Counted from the stretch's first letter, positions 48,441-60,066 are shown. The stretch is 64,000 bases of DNA from Paraspadella gotoi (GCA_051294375.1 CM119270.1:12620497-12684496), one strand, 5' to 3'. Numbers and translations are program-made. Notes: a model not told the origin generated them from the sequence alone.

Positions 48441-49601
48441 GATGTAGTGAGGGTGGGAAGGAACCCAAAGGGTGGTCGTCATCAAAGTTGAAAGTGGATA
48501 TAATGGAAGTCGAGTCGTTGTTGTCGTTCCGATGGATTTGATATTCGTTGATTGGGTCCCGGATGTAGGAAGGTAAAGGATACCGTAAGTCATTGAGGCC
48601 AACAGTTGAAAAATCTGCGCTAAAAATGTTCTCCAATGATTTTCATTTTCACCAGATCTTCCTCAGCATAATTTAAGGCTCTTAAGGGGTGGTCGATATC
48701 CTGTTTTAATTTCGAATATATTTCATTTGCAATTTTGTCTTTCACGCTCTCATTCCTTGCGCGGCGGGATTTTTCCTATCGTGCCTTAAAAATATAGACC
48801 ACAAGTATCTCCCGTTTTCTCAGTAAATGAATTTTATCCTCGCGTTAGATGTACATTACAACAAATTCAGTATTTTATTGTTTACATTCTAATCACAAGC
48901 GATGTTTTTTCTTAAATTCTCTTCTGAATCCGGTCTCTCTCTCTTCTCTCTCTCTCTCTCCTCTTCTCTCTCTCTCTCTCTCTCTACTCTCTCTCTCCCC
49001 TCTCTCTCTCTACTCTTCCTTTCTTTTCCTTTCCCTTTTTATCTCTTCTCGAATGCATCAGACTTTGAAGTTTGCTGATCCAGAAAAAAAAACTCTCCTG
49101 AGAGGAATCGGCCAAAACTGAGTTTTTGGGTTACGAAACACTTTCCTGGTAAAATCGTTATTAACTGATTTAAATACTTATAACTGTTTAATATCCCTAA
49201 TCTTATAACTCCGCCCCGTCTCTTTGGGACTTTTGAGAAAGGAAGCGGGGGTTTAACTTTTTTTGTACGGGGTTAAGGTTTAATTTTATTAATTCTCTTA
49301 TCGGCGGTTAAGAGATAGTATATAAATTCGCTTCGTACTCAATCCTTTTTTGTTTAAAGAAAAAGAAGAAAAGATATATTAAAAAAGAAGAAGATAAAAA
49401 AAAAAGAATAATATTCTCGAGTGCTTCGCGGTACAACTTCTTCAATTTCTCAGACTCGTCTGAAATCATTGATTTCGCACTTGATTCTCAGGACTATTAA
49501 CTTTCTCATTAACGAAATGAAGGAAAAAAATTTGATCGAGGTTAGAGACTACTCCCTTCCTTCGTTAGAAATAGCCTCTCTCTCTTCTCCTCTTCTCTCA
49601 T

Positions 49602-49652
<51 letters not shown>

Positions 49653-49834
49653 TCCTCTCTCTCACATCCTTGATCCAGTCGGGATTTCTTTTACCGGAAA
49701 TTCCTTATAATGTCCCTATTTCCTTTTTCCTGCTCCTCTTTTCAAATCGGCCCGAGAGACAAGAGACCCTCTCGCCTTTTCGGGGATCATCTGGTTTCAA
49801 AATACCATTTCTTGGTCTGTCTCCCTAATTTTGT

Positions 49835-49876
<42 letters not shown>

Positions 49877-49966
49877 TTCTCTCTTTCCCCTATCCCTCTC
49901 TATCTCGCCGGCCTCTATCCACCCTGCGTCTGCTCGGACTCGAAATCCTTTTCTACTGGTGAAGTC
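48441..49966. other. No gene supported; CT tracts
   Basis: Follows a 214-N gap. Contains (CT)n tracts at 48930-49015, 49600-49670 and 49830-49890, separated by mixed sequence without splice-framed coding. Confidence 0.4.
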
Positions 49967-49974
49967 GAAAAATG

Positions 49975-50155
<181 letters not shown>

Positions 50156-50987
50156 ATAAGTTTTTTAGTATTAATTTTCATAACGATTAATCATTAAGCT
50201 AACTATCATTCGGATAATTTTTGGTTAAATAAAAAAAATATTATTATTAAAAGGATATTTTGTTGAATTCATTCTTTTATTCATTGAATAATGCATTCTT
50301 TAATTCCTACATTCATTAATATCTATTTTTATTGACTCGTGCATTCATGCATTCAGTTATTCATTCATATTTAATTTTTTTTTGTTTTAATTCATTTCTT
50401 TATTTTTGTATCTACTTAATTATTCATTGCTGCATTCATTCCTGCGTTCATTCCTGCCTTCATTAGCCTCGACGCCCGGTAAAGCGAAAGTCATTCAAAA
50501 AAAAAACCTCTTGAGAAAGGAATTAGAGATAAATTGTTTCGACCCCAACTTTTGCGGGTTACAGCTTCTAAGTCTTCAAAATATCTTAATTGACCCTAAT
50601 CTGCTTGGTAAAATCCTAAAAAAAAAGAGGGAGAGAGAGAGAGAGAGCGTGGAGTGAGTGTGTCAAAAATTTCAAATCTGAGATTTTTTTTTCCTTCTTC
50701 TTTTTGAATGATGTATCCATTCACTAACAGAGTGCACCGGAACTGTTCATTTGATCTAAACAGTTTGTTCACATGTATAAACCATCTTCATACGGAACCC
50801 GTAACCTAAAACCCCGGATGTTCGGTGTATCCAATTTCGCCGGGTCTCGCGTCTGCGACTTGGAAATGAATAAAAAAGCAGGAAATATCGGAGAGAGAAA
50901 AAAAATGAAGTAAAAGTAAAGAATTCTGGTTCGAGTCCGGGTTTTCCTTTTCGGAGTTAAAGATGTCCACCTGGTGAGAAAATCCAC

Positions 50988-51026
50988 GGAGTCAAATCGA
51001 TCCCGGATGACGTCATCATCGTTCCT

Positions 51027-51060
<34 letters not shown>

Positions 51061-51105
51061 GGGTTCTCCTTTAAAGTCGTTGTTGTTGTTATTCGACTCA
51101 TCGAG
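50988..51105 (-). CDS. Possible acidic exon
   Basis: The minus strand reads MSRITTTTTLKENP, a run of 11 Asp from (GAC)n, RNDDDVIRDRFDSVDFLT, then a donor-like AG|GTGGAC at 50968. An acceptor-like CTTGAG precedes it. The Asp run is a microsatellite and no partner exon was found, so this is weak. TGACGTCA at 51008 lies inside it. Confidence 0.25.
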
Positions 51106-51420
51106 ATCTCAAGAAACGAGTTTCCACCCCGGTTCATGTCGTTTGACCAACTTGACTTTAAAAAAAATAAACAAAAGATAAACAAAAACCAAAAAGAATT
51201 TTGGTTCGTCTATTGTACCTTTTGTCTTTATCGTCATCGTCGTTGTCTTTGTCAGTGTGAAAAACTACCACGATGGGGAATTATGACGACACCATATGTC
51301 ATCAACGGTTTACAAAACTTTTATTATTTTATGATACCTGTGAATACACTACAGATTTTTTGGTTCATTAAAATATATCGATATACAACATTAAGTTTTG
51401 ACAAATGGTTTAAACTATGA

Positions 51421-53170
51421 AGACTCTTCCTACTACTACCACCAAAAATACGAAATATTAAGGTATTAAGGAAAAATAACCTTTTTTTTTAATTTTAAAC
51501 ATTTTTTCCCGTTCGTGGGAAAAAACATTTTGGGTCAATTTTTTTTCAAAAGTTCGTCAAAATATCCCGTTGAGCCTTGAACGTGCTTTGGCTCTCACTC
51601 CCACCTCCTCCCTCTCCCCTTCTCCTCCATTTATAAAAAAAAATGTCGGAATGTTTTTTCTTGGTTCGGATTATATCATAACTCATTTTCTGGACAGACA
51701 TCTCATTCGCCCGGCGTCTTTTTCCATTTCTCATTGGCCGAGCATTTTCTTATTTAACTCGACATTTCGCTTTTACTTTCTTTATTGTTTCCCGACTACT
51801 TTTCTTTTCTTTTCCTTATTTTTCATTTCTTTTCTTTTCCTTTTTGACCTTCCCCCACTTTCGCATTTTCCCAAACTCGCCCCTCGGGACGCCGAGACCT
51901 TTTGGCAAGATCGGAGTCCGCTCTCGGAACGAGGAAATTTTTAGACCTTGAATATCAGCTTAGTTGCGGTAAGGGTATCGATATATTTTTATACCAAGAT
52001 CGAGTTATTCGCTTTCCTTAACTTGAGACTTTCAAAACGGGAAGTTGCTTCAGTAATATGAACTATAAATTCCATGCAAACGTATTTACAGCCAATCTTA
52101 ACCTCGCATCTCCAGTGTTTTTTGTTTTCTAAAACCTTTGTCCTTTTGTTTTGAGATTTTTGCTCCATTTTTTGGCTCTTGTTACGTTTCTGGCGAATTC
52201 CGTTCGAGAGTAAGAAACAATAACAACGAAACATAAAACCCCAAAATTTTCCTGTTATTACGATGAAAACCTAAGAATTTACGTGGAAGAGAAAGGGACC
52301 AAGTGTTATGATCAACATTGGAAAAGAATGTAAGAAAAATCATATTCAGTAGCTATTTTTGATCAACTTTTAAAAAAAAATATACCAGAATATCAATGAC
52401 ATTTATTTATTCGTTACAGCATTTAATATCTAATAACATAAGGCATTTATAAACAATCTCATAAATATTTGTTCGATATTTTTCAGTTACAATCAAAACA
52501 CAACGAAAGAAAGGATTTAACAAAATAGTTACAATGTGATATTATTAGATCGTATCATGAACCACCTGATTTTAAAACCCATCAAGATCCAGAGACACAA
52601 AAAGAGTTTATTGTTTTGGTTAATAAATATTTGCCTCGTTTTTAGTTGAGTGGTTCATCCCACACCGAAGTCAAAACAACCTCGCGGTATTAATCATGAA
52701 ATACTACATGAGTTTTTGCCTACAAATAAGAAATTTTCACAAGACAGAAAAAGCGGGTTTTCGTGATGATTTTTTCTTAAGTTTCATTTCAGTCAAATAA
52801 CTTGAGATGCTTAATGTGCTTAATGTTTCATACTTTAGCAGTCATGTGATCATCTGAAATTTTAATCTCCTGAATAGTAATTGGAAGTTGCGTAATTCAT
52901 ATGTAGTACTGCGTCATTTTTGTTAATACTTGGCAGAAAGGTAAGGAATCATTAAATACTTGATACTGATGTAGTCACGTGACCATCTAGAGACTAGGTC
53001 AAATGATCTAAAGTATGTTTTATACATGTGTAGTCACGAGATTACACAGAAAGCTCACATCAGCGCAACACCTTGAAAATCTAACCTCCATGGAGCCATT
53101 AGAACCAGGTCAAAATGAGAATCTTTTAAAAATATTGAAAAGACCCAGCGCAATGAAAATCTCGAAAATG
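51421..53170. other. AT-rich, no gene seen
   Basis: A/T-rich sequence with poly-T and CCCTTCTCC runs. No repeat structure or splice-framed coding was recognised. Confidence 0.4.
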
Positions 53171-53383
53171 AAATGTAACTTATATAACAGAAGAACGACA
53201 AAACTACAAATAAGAACTCTCTCAAAATCTCCTCTGTAGCAGAGAGGAGAAACAATTAGAGCGCAACTAATTTTAAATATTTATAGAGGAGGGTCCCTCC
53301 TTTAATGTTATAATATGGTAGAATAATAGAACAAAGTTTTGAAGAGAGATTTAACAACGATTTTTATTTTCATACGTGAAACG

Positions 53384-53417
53384 GACATGTTTCGACTCAC
53401 ATACGAGTCTTCTTCAG
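53384..53417 (-). ncRNA. Hammerhead ribozyme-like core, left arm
   Basis: On the minus strand: GGCG, CTGAAGA, an extra A, a GACTC/GAGTC stem, then GAAACATGTC and CGTT. GGCG and CGTT can pair as stem I. CUGANGA and GAAA are present. The extra A before stem II departs from the consensus, so self-cleavage is uncertain. Confidence 0.4.
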
Positions 53418-53459
53418 CGCCAATTCAATTTGTGAATTTGAAGAGAATTTTGTGCATAA

Positions 53460-53497
<38 letters not shown>

Positions 53498-53606
53498 AAG
53501 CAAAGTTTCCAACACAGAGTTTGAGAGAAAGGATAGTGTTCAGTTTTTTATTATAGGGACAGGTGATGGTGAGGAAAGAGATAGTTTGTGAAAAGAAATT
53601 GAAATG

Positions 53607-53642
<36 letters not shown>

Positions 53643-54329
53643 GAAGACAGACACAGTGCTTGAAAATATAATACATTATGAAATGTACAACAAAGTTAAA
53701 ATTTGGTAAACTTTAGTAATGAAATAAAATCAACAATTAACTTACTGTAATAAATTAGTGAAGTGAAATAGAAGTTCAGAAATGTGAAATATTTATTGTT
53801 AATGAGGGATAGCTAAGTAATTAGGAAAAAGGGAAATTTCAAGTAATAAGAAAAGCTCAAATGAGCTGGCTTTGGTTATGAACAAATGAAAGGCTAGATT
53901 GATAAGGTCGGGTCATTGGTGTGTCATTGGCTGAGAGGACAGGTTTGGTGGAGCCTACTTGTGCAGAGTTGGGGAGACTTCCTTGCGGAAGAAACCAAAG
54001 GCTTCTCGGATGTGTCTCTGGCCTGGTACGCCTGCCTACTGCCCTCTTTTGCCTGCTGGCAGTGGGGCTGTCCATTCTTGCCACTTTTTGCGACAGGAGT
54101 GGTGGTCTCCCCCTCTCCTCCTGCAGCCGTTGCTTTGGCGGCGCTCAGTCCACAGAGGAAGGGAATGAGTTGCTGCAGTTTAAGGAGAGGTATCGTCTGC
54201 CATTGCCTGCGCAAGGGTCTCCGCCTATCTCGTTGAGTGGAGATGGGGGAATCATTGTGCGGACGTGGTGGAGACGGGGCCTCCACCACACTTTAATAAG
54301 CGAATCATAGCTTTGGAGGGAGATCGAAT

Positions 54330-54944
54330 CGTCCTCCATCACGGTTCAAAGAGGGCTCGAGGGCTTTTGATGTAAATTGCCTCTCTAATACCTCTTGAGA
54401 ACCAGCTTGGGTCATGGGGACAGCACGAGACAGTCTGATTCTCTGAATAGATGGCAGTATTAGCCGTGTGTTCGGCTATAGCAGATAGGTAGTGGCCTCT
54501 AGCGTCGCGATAGGGTCTCGTATGCTGCTGGAAGCGGTCTGTTAGAGACTTTCCTGCTGTGCAGGCTTGGTTGCCCGCCCCTGCACAGGCCGCCCCAATA
54601 GACGGCTCCTGATGTTTTCAGTCTTGGCGGATTTTATCTTTCGGTTCACCAATAGCTCACGCAGAGAGCCGTGGGCCGTCACTGAGGTGGAGATCCCCTG
54701 GTTTGCTAGCACCCGCACCAATGACTCAGTGATCCCCTCGGCGGCCTGAAGCTCGGGGGTCAATGGATTCAATGCTGCTCTCCTGGTAAGGGATCTGACC
54801 GTGGCAAGCTTGTGAGATAAGGGCGCAAGAGAGTCAAAGGGAATGTATTGGTCTGTGTGCGTCGGTTTGCGATATACTGAAAATTCCAATGAGGCGCCCT
54901 CTGCGCTGTATAACCACATCGAGCATTGGAATTGACCCATTCTG
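54330..54944 (-). pseudogene. Penelope-like reverse transcriptase/GIY-YIG remnant
   Basis: The frame at 54944-54542 reads [30 protein letters not shown] and [19 protein letters not shown] followed by a TD.Y..FDS pattern is characteristic of the C-terminal reverse-transcriptase part of Penelope-like elements. Further 3', 54400-54310 shows REAIYIK in one frame and SLNRDGGRFDLPP in the next, the usual end of the GIY-YIG endonuclease, split by a frameshift. The GIY-YIG core itself is not recognisable. The N-terminal half is missing. Confidence 0.65.
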
Positions 54945-55157
54945 AGCTCATTTTGAGCTCTTTCTTATTACTTGAAATTTCCCTTTTCCTAATTACTTAG
55001 CTATCCCTCACTAACAATAAATATTTCACATTTCTGAACTTCTATTTCACTTCAAAAATTTATTACAGTAGTTAATTGTTGATTTTATTCATTACTAAAG
55101 TTTACCAAAATTTTAACTTTGTTGTACATTTCATAATGTATTATATTTTCAAGCACT

Positions 55158-55207
<50 letters not shown>

Positions 55208-55247
55208 ATGCACAAAATTCTCTTCAAATTCACAAATTGAATTGGCG

Positions 55248-55281
55248 CTGAAGAAGACTCGCATGTGAGTCGAAACATGTC
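55248..55281 (+). ncRNA. Hammerhead-like core, right arm (antisense to the ORF)
   Basis: The inverted partner of 53384-53417, with the same CTGAAGAA / GACTC..GAGTC / GAAACATGTCC order on the plus strand. Confidence 0.4.
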
Positions 55282-56366
55282 CGTTTCACTATGAAATAAA
55301 AATCGTTGTTAAATCTCTCTTCAAAACTTTGTTCTAATTCAAATCACAACGAAACAGAAAGGAAAAAACACAAGGTAGAATAATAAAAAATTAATATTTA
55401 TCGATTATTGTATAATTTTAAAATCTCTTTTAAAATAAAAAGATTAAAATCTTTAAAATGAAATGTAAGTTATTTAACTATCGTTTAAATTGACAATCAA
55501 ATCTTCTCTGTAGTAAAAAGGAGGAAAAGAATTTACCATGCAAAGAATCTAAACAAAAACCCATATATATTTTTTTTTCTTATTGGTTACACGAATTACA
55601 CCAAATACAACAAAACACTAAATATCGCCATAGTTTTGAACGTTTCTACAAATAAGAACAAATAAAAATTTTATATTTATCGTTTAAATTGACAATCATA
55701 TAATCTTCTCTGTAGTAAAAAGGAGGAAAAGAAGTGAACCATTTGTTTACCATGCAACAAAATTAAACAAAAACCTGTAGAAGATGAAAATACGGGGCCT
55801 CAAACCCATTTAAATTTTGTTTTCTTATTGGTTACACCAAATACACCAAAGACACCAAAACACTAAATATCACCATAGTTTTGAACGTTTCTACAAATAA
55901 GAACTCTGTCAAAATCTCCTGTGTAGCAGAGAGGAGAAACAATTAGAACGCAACTAATTTTAAACATTTATAAAGGAGGGTCCCTCTTTTAATATTCTAA
56001 TATTGCAGAATAATAATAATTTAATATTTATCGTTTAAATTGACAATCATATTATCTTCTCTGTAGTAAAAAGTTGGAAAAGAAAGTATTTACCATGCAA
56101 CGAATTTAAACAAAAACCCATATTTATTTTTTTTTCTTATTGGTTACACCAAATACACCAATTACGCCATAGTTTTGAAAGTTTCTAAAATTAAAATTAA
56201 ATGTCTGACTCATAAATATCCACAAATCGTTGATCAAGTCAAATCCCTTCGTCTCTCGTCTCCAGCACATTCTTTTCCTTTTCTTGTTATGTTATCGAAA
56301 CATTTCTTGTTCACACCCACGCGTCAGATCAAAGGGAGATGAGAGTCGCGCACGCGTTATCGCAAC

Positions 56367-56436
56367 CAGGGATGTGGAGCCGGAGCTGAATCCGGAGCTG
56401 GAGCCGAGATAAAATTAGGTCGGCTCTACATCCCTG
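56367..56436. mobile_element. 70-bp hAT-type MITE with 8-bp TSD
   Basis: Begins CAGGGATGTGGAGCCG and ends CGGCTCTACATCCCTG (its complement with one mismatch). Flanks are ATCGCAAC (56359-56366) and ATCACAAC (56437-56444), 7 of 8 identical. The CAGGG terminus and 8-bp duplication are hAT hallmarks. The interior GGAGCTGAATCCGGAGC is itself short-repeat. It is one of the smallest such elements one could expect. Confidence 0.75.
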
Positions 56437-56649
56437 ATCACAACCACGCATTAGGGCGTTGAAAAATAACGAAATATAACAAATCAAGTGAGGTACATAG
56501 CTATTTTAGCTGTAATAAAAGTCTGCTAGAATTCGATGAGATAACCATTTTTTGTTATAGTCTCATCTTCTTTGGTCGGAAATTGGGCGATTTTTGCAGG
56601 CATACAAGGTGCTATTAAAATGGAGCAAAACATTGTAGAGTACTAAGAA

Positions 56650-57247
56650 AACTCAAATTAATTAAGATTTTATAAAAGCCTATTTAACTTACATAATATG
56701 AAAATAAAGACCCATATAAATATTTTGGTAAGTTATTTATAAATTTTTATATTTTATTAATAGTTTTTTAGCTATATTTATTGATAAATAATAATAAAAA
56801 TAAAGCTAAAGTGAAAAAAATAAAAAATTTTTAAAATTTTAAAACCAGATTTGAATTCCTTACAAAAAGTTGATATAAGAAAATATAATCCATTTTAAAA
56901 AATTCTTTTTCATTAAGTAGGTTAAAAATATTAACAACTATTATTTTTATTTAATTTTTCAATTTTTTGGCTTAAAATTATAGTTTTTCTGAATTTTGAC
57001 CAACTTAATGACATAATTTTGATATAAAAATTATATTTCTTATATCAACTTTTTGCAAAGAATGCAAATCCATGAAAAAAATTTTGAAATTATTATTTTT
57101 TAACTTTAGCCCAATTTTTACTCATAATTATTAATAAATATAGTTAACTAACTTTTATAAAACATAAAATTTAGAAATAAACTTACCAAATATTTTTATA
57201 AATCTTTATTTTTATATTCAAAAGCTCATATAAATTTGATAAAATTT
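56650..57247. repeat. AT-rich 600-bp palindrome
   Basis: The left arm 56650-56895 (for example AATATTTTGGTAAG, AAAAAGTTGATATAAGAAA) is inverted at 57010-57247, with a spacer of about 115 bp. It may be the interior of the surrounding Mutator-like element or a separate foldback. Confidence 0.75.
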
Positions 57248-57302
57248 ATTTGGGGCAAAATGATTTTTGTTTCACAACGATTTTATTTAATCATAGAAAA
57301 CG

Positions 57303-57336
57303 TACATGTTTCGGCTTTGATTCAAGCCTTCTTCAG
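57303..57336 (-). ncRNA. Hammerhead ribozyme-like core
   Basis: On the minus strand: GACG, CTGAAGA, extra A, GGCTT..AAGCC stem, GAAACATGTA, CGTT. A four-pair stem I (GACG with CGTT) is possible. It has A instead of C at the cleavage position, which hammerheads tolerate. The right arm (about 58365-58395) lacks the CTGA half. Confidence 0.4.
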
Positions 57337-58266
57337 CGTCAATGATTGTGGAAATTTTGTACAGTTTTTGTGTGAAAGAACGGAAAGATAGAGAGAGAGA
57401 GAGAGAGAGAAGACGAGAGAGAGAGAGAGATGAGAGATGATAGGGCAAAGTTTCCAACACCAGAGTTGCGAAAAATAATTAGTGAAGTCAACGTGGTGAG
57501 GACAAGGTTAAGAATGAGACAGATAAGCAATTTTAGTTTTGAATTAAGAATGCAAATGGCTCAGCAGTGAGAGAGACTTGAATAGAGAGAGAGAGGAGAG
57601 GGAGAGGGAGCAGAGAGGAGAGAGACAGGGACGAGAGAAAATAATATCTACATTCAAATGTCAACAAATGAAGTTTTAAACTGTATTACAATTAAAACTA
57701 TTAATTACAATAAAAACTCGTGAAGGTGAAAATGAAAGTGAAAGTGAGAAGACACATTTAGTGTTAAGAATTGTTATAAAGTAGAAATAAGAAATTAAGA
57801 AAGAGCTCAAGTGAGCTCGGCCCCCTTCGGTTTGACAAATGAGAGGCTCGCGGCGATCGGGGCTGGGGCATGTGGCGTGTATTGCGTTGAGAGGACAAAT
57901 TTGAACCGAATAGTTATTGTCGGGCTAGGAGGCTTCCTTGCCGCGAAACTTCCAAGCGCACTCGAACATGCTCTTGCGCCTGATACCCTGCCAGCTGCCC
58001 TCTTCTCGCTGCTGACGAGTGGGCGGTTGGTCACGTTCTTGCCACTTTTGTGAAGCATGCTGGACCTCCCCTCCTCCTGAGCCGTCGTTTTGGCTCGACG
58101 GCCCTCGCTCCATAACCCAGAGAGCAGGATTGAGTTGCTACAGTCGGAGGGGAGGCATCGCCTGCCCATTGCCTGGTAGGGTCTCGCCTGTCACGTTGAT
58201 AGCAACAGGGGAATAATTGTGGAACGACGTGTGGAGGCGGGGCTTCCACAGCTTTTAATAAAGCGA

Positions 58267-58352
58267 ATCATAGCTGAGGGAGGTCGAATCGATCTCCATC
58301 ACGGTTCAAAGAGGGTTCAAGAGCTTTGATATAGATTGCCTCCCTAATATAA
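58267..58352 (-). pseudogene. C-terminal remnant of Penelope-like GIY-YIG endonuclease
   Basis: The minus strand reads IREAIYIKALEPSLNRDGDR then FDLPQL and TGA, in one frame. This is the standard tail of Penelope-like GIY-YIG proteins. It directly abuts the inverted arm, so the element is almost completely 5'-truncated. Confidence 0.65.
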
Positions 58353-58699
58353 ATAATAAGAAGGCTTTGAATCCAAAGCCGAAACATGTACGTTTCTATG
58401 ATTAAATAAAATTCGTTGTGAAACAAAAATCATTTTGCCAAATACATACAACAACGAAAAAAAAAGAAAGGTTATTACACTAGATAAAATTTTAATAATT
58501 TAATTTATCATAACTTATAATGTTTAAATAATTTTATATACATTAAAAACCTCTATTTTCGGACAAGAAAGATAAAATTATACAAAAAAATGGTCATCAC
58601 CACAGAATTCTGACAGGACTAATTACACTAAAATACGCTATGTACCTCACTTGATTTGTTATATTTTGTTATTTTTCAACGCTCTACCACGCATTTTGC

Positions 58700-59389
58700 T
58701 TACAACCGCTCCAATCCCATTTCGCGCACCTTGATCAGCATCTCGGGGGTGTATCTCTTCAGGTCCGAGATCGTTATCTTATTATCTAAATAATCGAGGA
58801 AGACCCGGAACGCCCAGTGGGAGACGCCGTCCACTTTGACCCGACTCTCAACCATGGGAGTGAAATAAGCGGCGCGTTTTTCTACGACGCGACGCGGCGC
58901 CGTCATCCCTCGACCTTCGACGACGAAGTCGGCGTCGTCGTTGTTCGGCGCCATTATCTCCATCTGTCCGTCGGACAGCGTCAGTTCGACACGGATAGAG
59001 ATTGACCATTCACGAGCGCCGTTGCTTAAAGGGACTGTAGCGGTAACCTTTTTCAGACCTTGGGAGTCGTAGTGATTGAAAATGTCGACAGGCTCGGGGT
59101 CGTTGTCGTTGTTGTTGTCATAACGGAGGAAGATCTTTCCCGACGCCAGATTGGATCGACCGAATTCGAAGGTGAAAACCAACTTCTTCTCTTTCTTCGC
59201 CTGTGAAAAAAAGAAAAAGAGACGTGAGACCTACTTAAGGGTCGAAAAACTGACTTTTTAACGAACCTTGGGGTCAGCTCTGACGATGACGCGACAATCC
59301 CTCGAGTTTTTTCCGTTTTTGATCCTCAAACGTTTTTTTGTTTCACCCCGAACAGGGTGAAAAAATTCGGCCCAAAGATACTTTGCCAT
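58700..59389 (-). CDS. BTB/POZ-like domain protein, two exons
   Basis: Exon 1, 59389-59267, starts ATGGCAAAG (MAKYLWAEFFHPVRGETK) and ends phase 0 at GTTCGT. Exon 2, 59200-58700, follows a poly-pyrimidine CACAG acceptor and ends TAA; total 207 residues. Residues about 42-130 are beta-rich (KLVFTFEFGRSNLASGKIFL, WSISIRVELTL), possibly a MATH-like sandwich. From about 132 a short BTB pattern appears: DADFVVEGR, KRAAYFTPMVES, VSHWAFRVFLDYL, then ISDLKRYTPEML and MGLERL. BTB proteins often bridge substrates to Cullin-3, but that role is inferred. The BTB fold looks shorter than usual, and upstream exons may exist. A transposon sits 14 bp beyond the stop. Confidence 0.6.
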
Positions 59390-59500
59390 CGAGCTGAGTA
59401 ATTTTTTTTTTTTTTTTTTTAGCTTGCTGCATAAGTTTGTATATTCGCGATTTCTGGTTAAGCCATGCTGGTACATATATACATATTGCTGGTTTGAATA

Positions 59501-60064
59501 CACTGCGGCGCAAAAAAATTAGCCACTTTTTCATATAGAAAAAAAACGTATTGGATGGTTGAATTTTACAAAGATATAGAAACATAAAACAAAACTTATT
59601 GAAAGATAAATCGATTGGTTCAAATCCCAAAGTGTTCGAAAGTTATACTAGGACGACAAAGTTGATTGGTACAAAAATACAAAAAATTAAAAATTAGTTT
59701 TCGTTAAAAAGAGTCAATAATTTTTCCTTATTAAAATTGTTTATAATATGAAATTGGCTGAACAAATTTAGAATAGAATATCTAAATCAAATTGAAATAA
59801 ATAAGGAAACTATATAGAAAAACAATCAGTCAGAAAAAAAATATCATCAACTTAACATCCAAAAAACATTTTTTCCCAATTCTCTTTGAGACTCTGTCTT
59901 TAAAGTATTGCTGTATTCTACTGCCAGAACCAATTAATTTTTTTATTGTACCAATCAATAGCTTTTTCAAAAAGCTATACTTTTCATAATATTTTCTTTA
60001 AATTAAAAATAAATAGTGGGGTATTTATAGCTAACAAATCGCTCCTTTTTTTTGCCCCACAGTT
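59501..60064. mobile_element. Tc1/mariner-type MITE, TA target
   Basis: The left end, after TA (59499-59500), is CACTGCGGCGCAAAAAAATT. The right end is TTTTGCCCCACAGTT followed by TA (60065-60066), so the complement AACTGTGGGGCAAAA matches the left with few changes. The interior is AT-rich and without a transposase frame. It lies about 110 bp upstream of the BTB-like gene's ATG, possibly within its promoter region. Confidence 0.7.
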
Positions 60065-60066
60065 TA

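Larger units (their letters stand above)
53329..55373 (-). mobile_element. Penelope-like element, truncated, with inverted termini; 12-bp TSD
   Basis: Direct flanks GGTAGAATAATA at 53317-53328 and 55374-55385. Inverted arms of roughly 540 bp (53329-53868) and 400 bp (54945-55345) begin GAACAAAGTTTTGAAGAGAG. The right side has an extra tail with CACAACGAAACAGAAAGG. The interior (minus strand) encodes a reverse-transcriptase tail and a broken GIY-YIG-type C-terminus, then a 3' UTR leading into the left arm. The sense-strand hammerhead-like core is therefore at the 3' end. The frame is broken by stops and a shift, so this copy is dead. Confidence 0.8.
53180..56200. repeat. Local tandem/dispersed repeat family, interrupted by a Penelope-like element
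   Basis: The words CTTCTCTGTAGTAAAAAGGAG, TTATCGTTTAAATTGACAAT, ACCATGCAAC, CAAAAACC and TTATTGGTTACACCAAATAC recur in the same order at about 55480-55610, 55670-55860 and 56020-56160. A related 120-bp form (CTGTGTAGCAGAGAGGAGAA to GAGGGTCCCTC) occurs at 53225-53315 and 55918-55990. The foldback at 53329-55373 inserted into this array. Confidence 0.75.
57248..58482 (-). mobile_element. Penelope-like foldback element, short; 10-bp TSD
   Basis: Flanked by GATAAAATTT at 57238-57247 and 58483-58492. Arms begin ATTTGGGGCAAAATGATTTT on the left and end AATCATTTTGCCAAAT on the right, followed by a right-only tail with CAACAACGAAAAAAAAAGAA. The minus-strand interior has the last codons of the GIY-YIG protein, then a 3' UTR related to that of the element at 53329. 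Its right arm is much shorter than its left. Confidence 0.75.
56453..58685. mobile_element. Mutator-like (10-bp TSD) non-coding element, host to nested insertions
   Basis: Termini AGGGCGTTGAAAAATAAC on the left and the complement AGAGCGTTGAAAAATAAC on the right. Similarity extends about 170 bp inward (AACAAATCAAGTGAGGTACA). Direct flanks are ACCACGCATT at 56443-56452 and 58686-58695. A 10-bp duplication with long inverted ends suggests the Mutator superfamily. No transposase was seen. It carries an AT-rich palindrome and a nested Penelope-like foldback. The right end lies only 14 bp from the stop codon of the BTB-like gene. Confidence 0.7.

Noticed and set aside
50925-50945. GGTTCGAGTCC resembling a tRNA B box
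   Set aside because: No A box, acceptor stem or cloverleaf could be drawn around it.
51008-51015. TGACGTCA, a CRE palindrome
   Set aside because: It lies within a GAC/GTC-rich microsatellite-like stretch and possible exon, so chance occurrence is likely.
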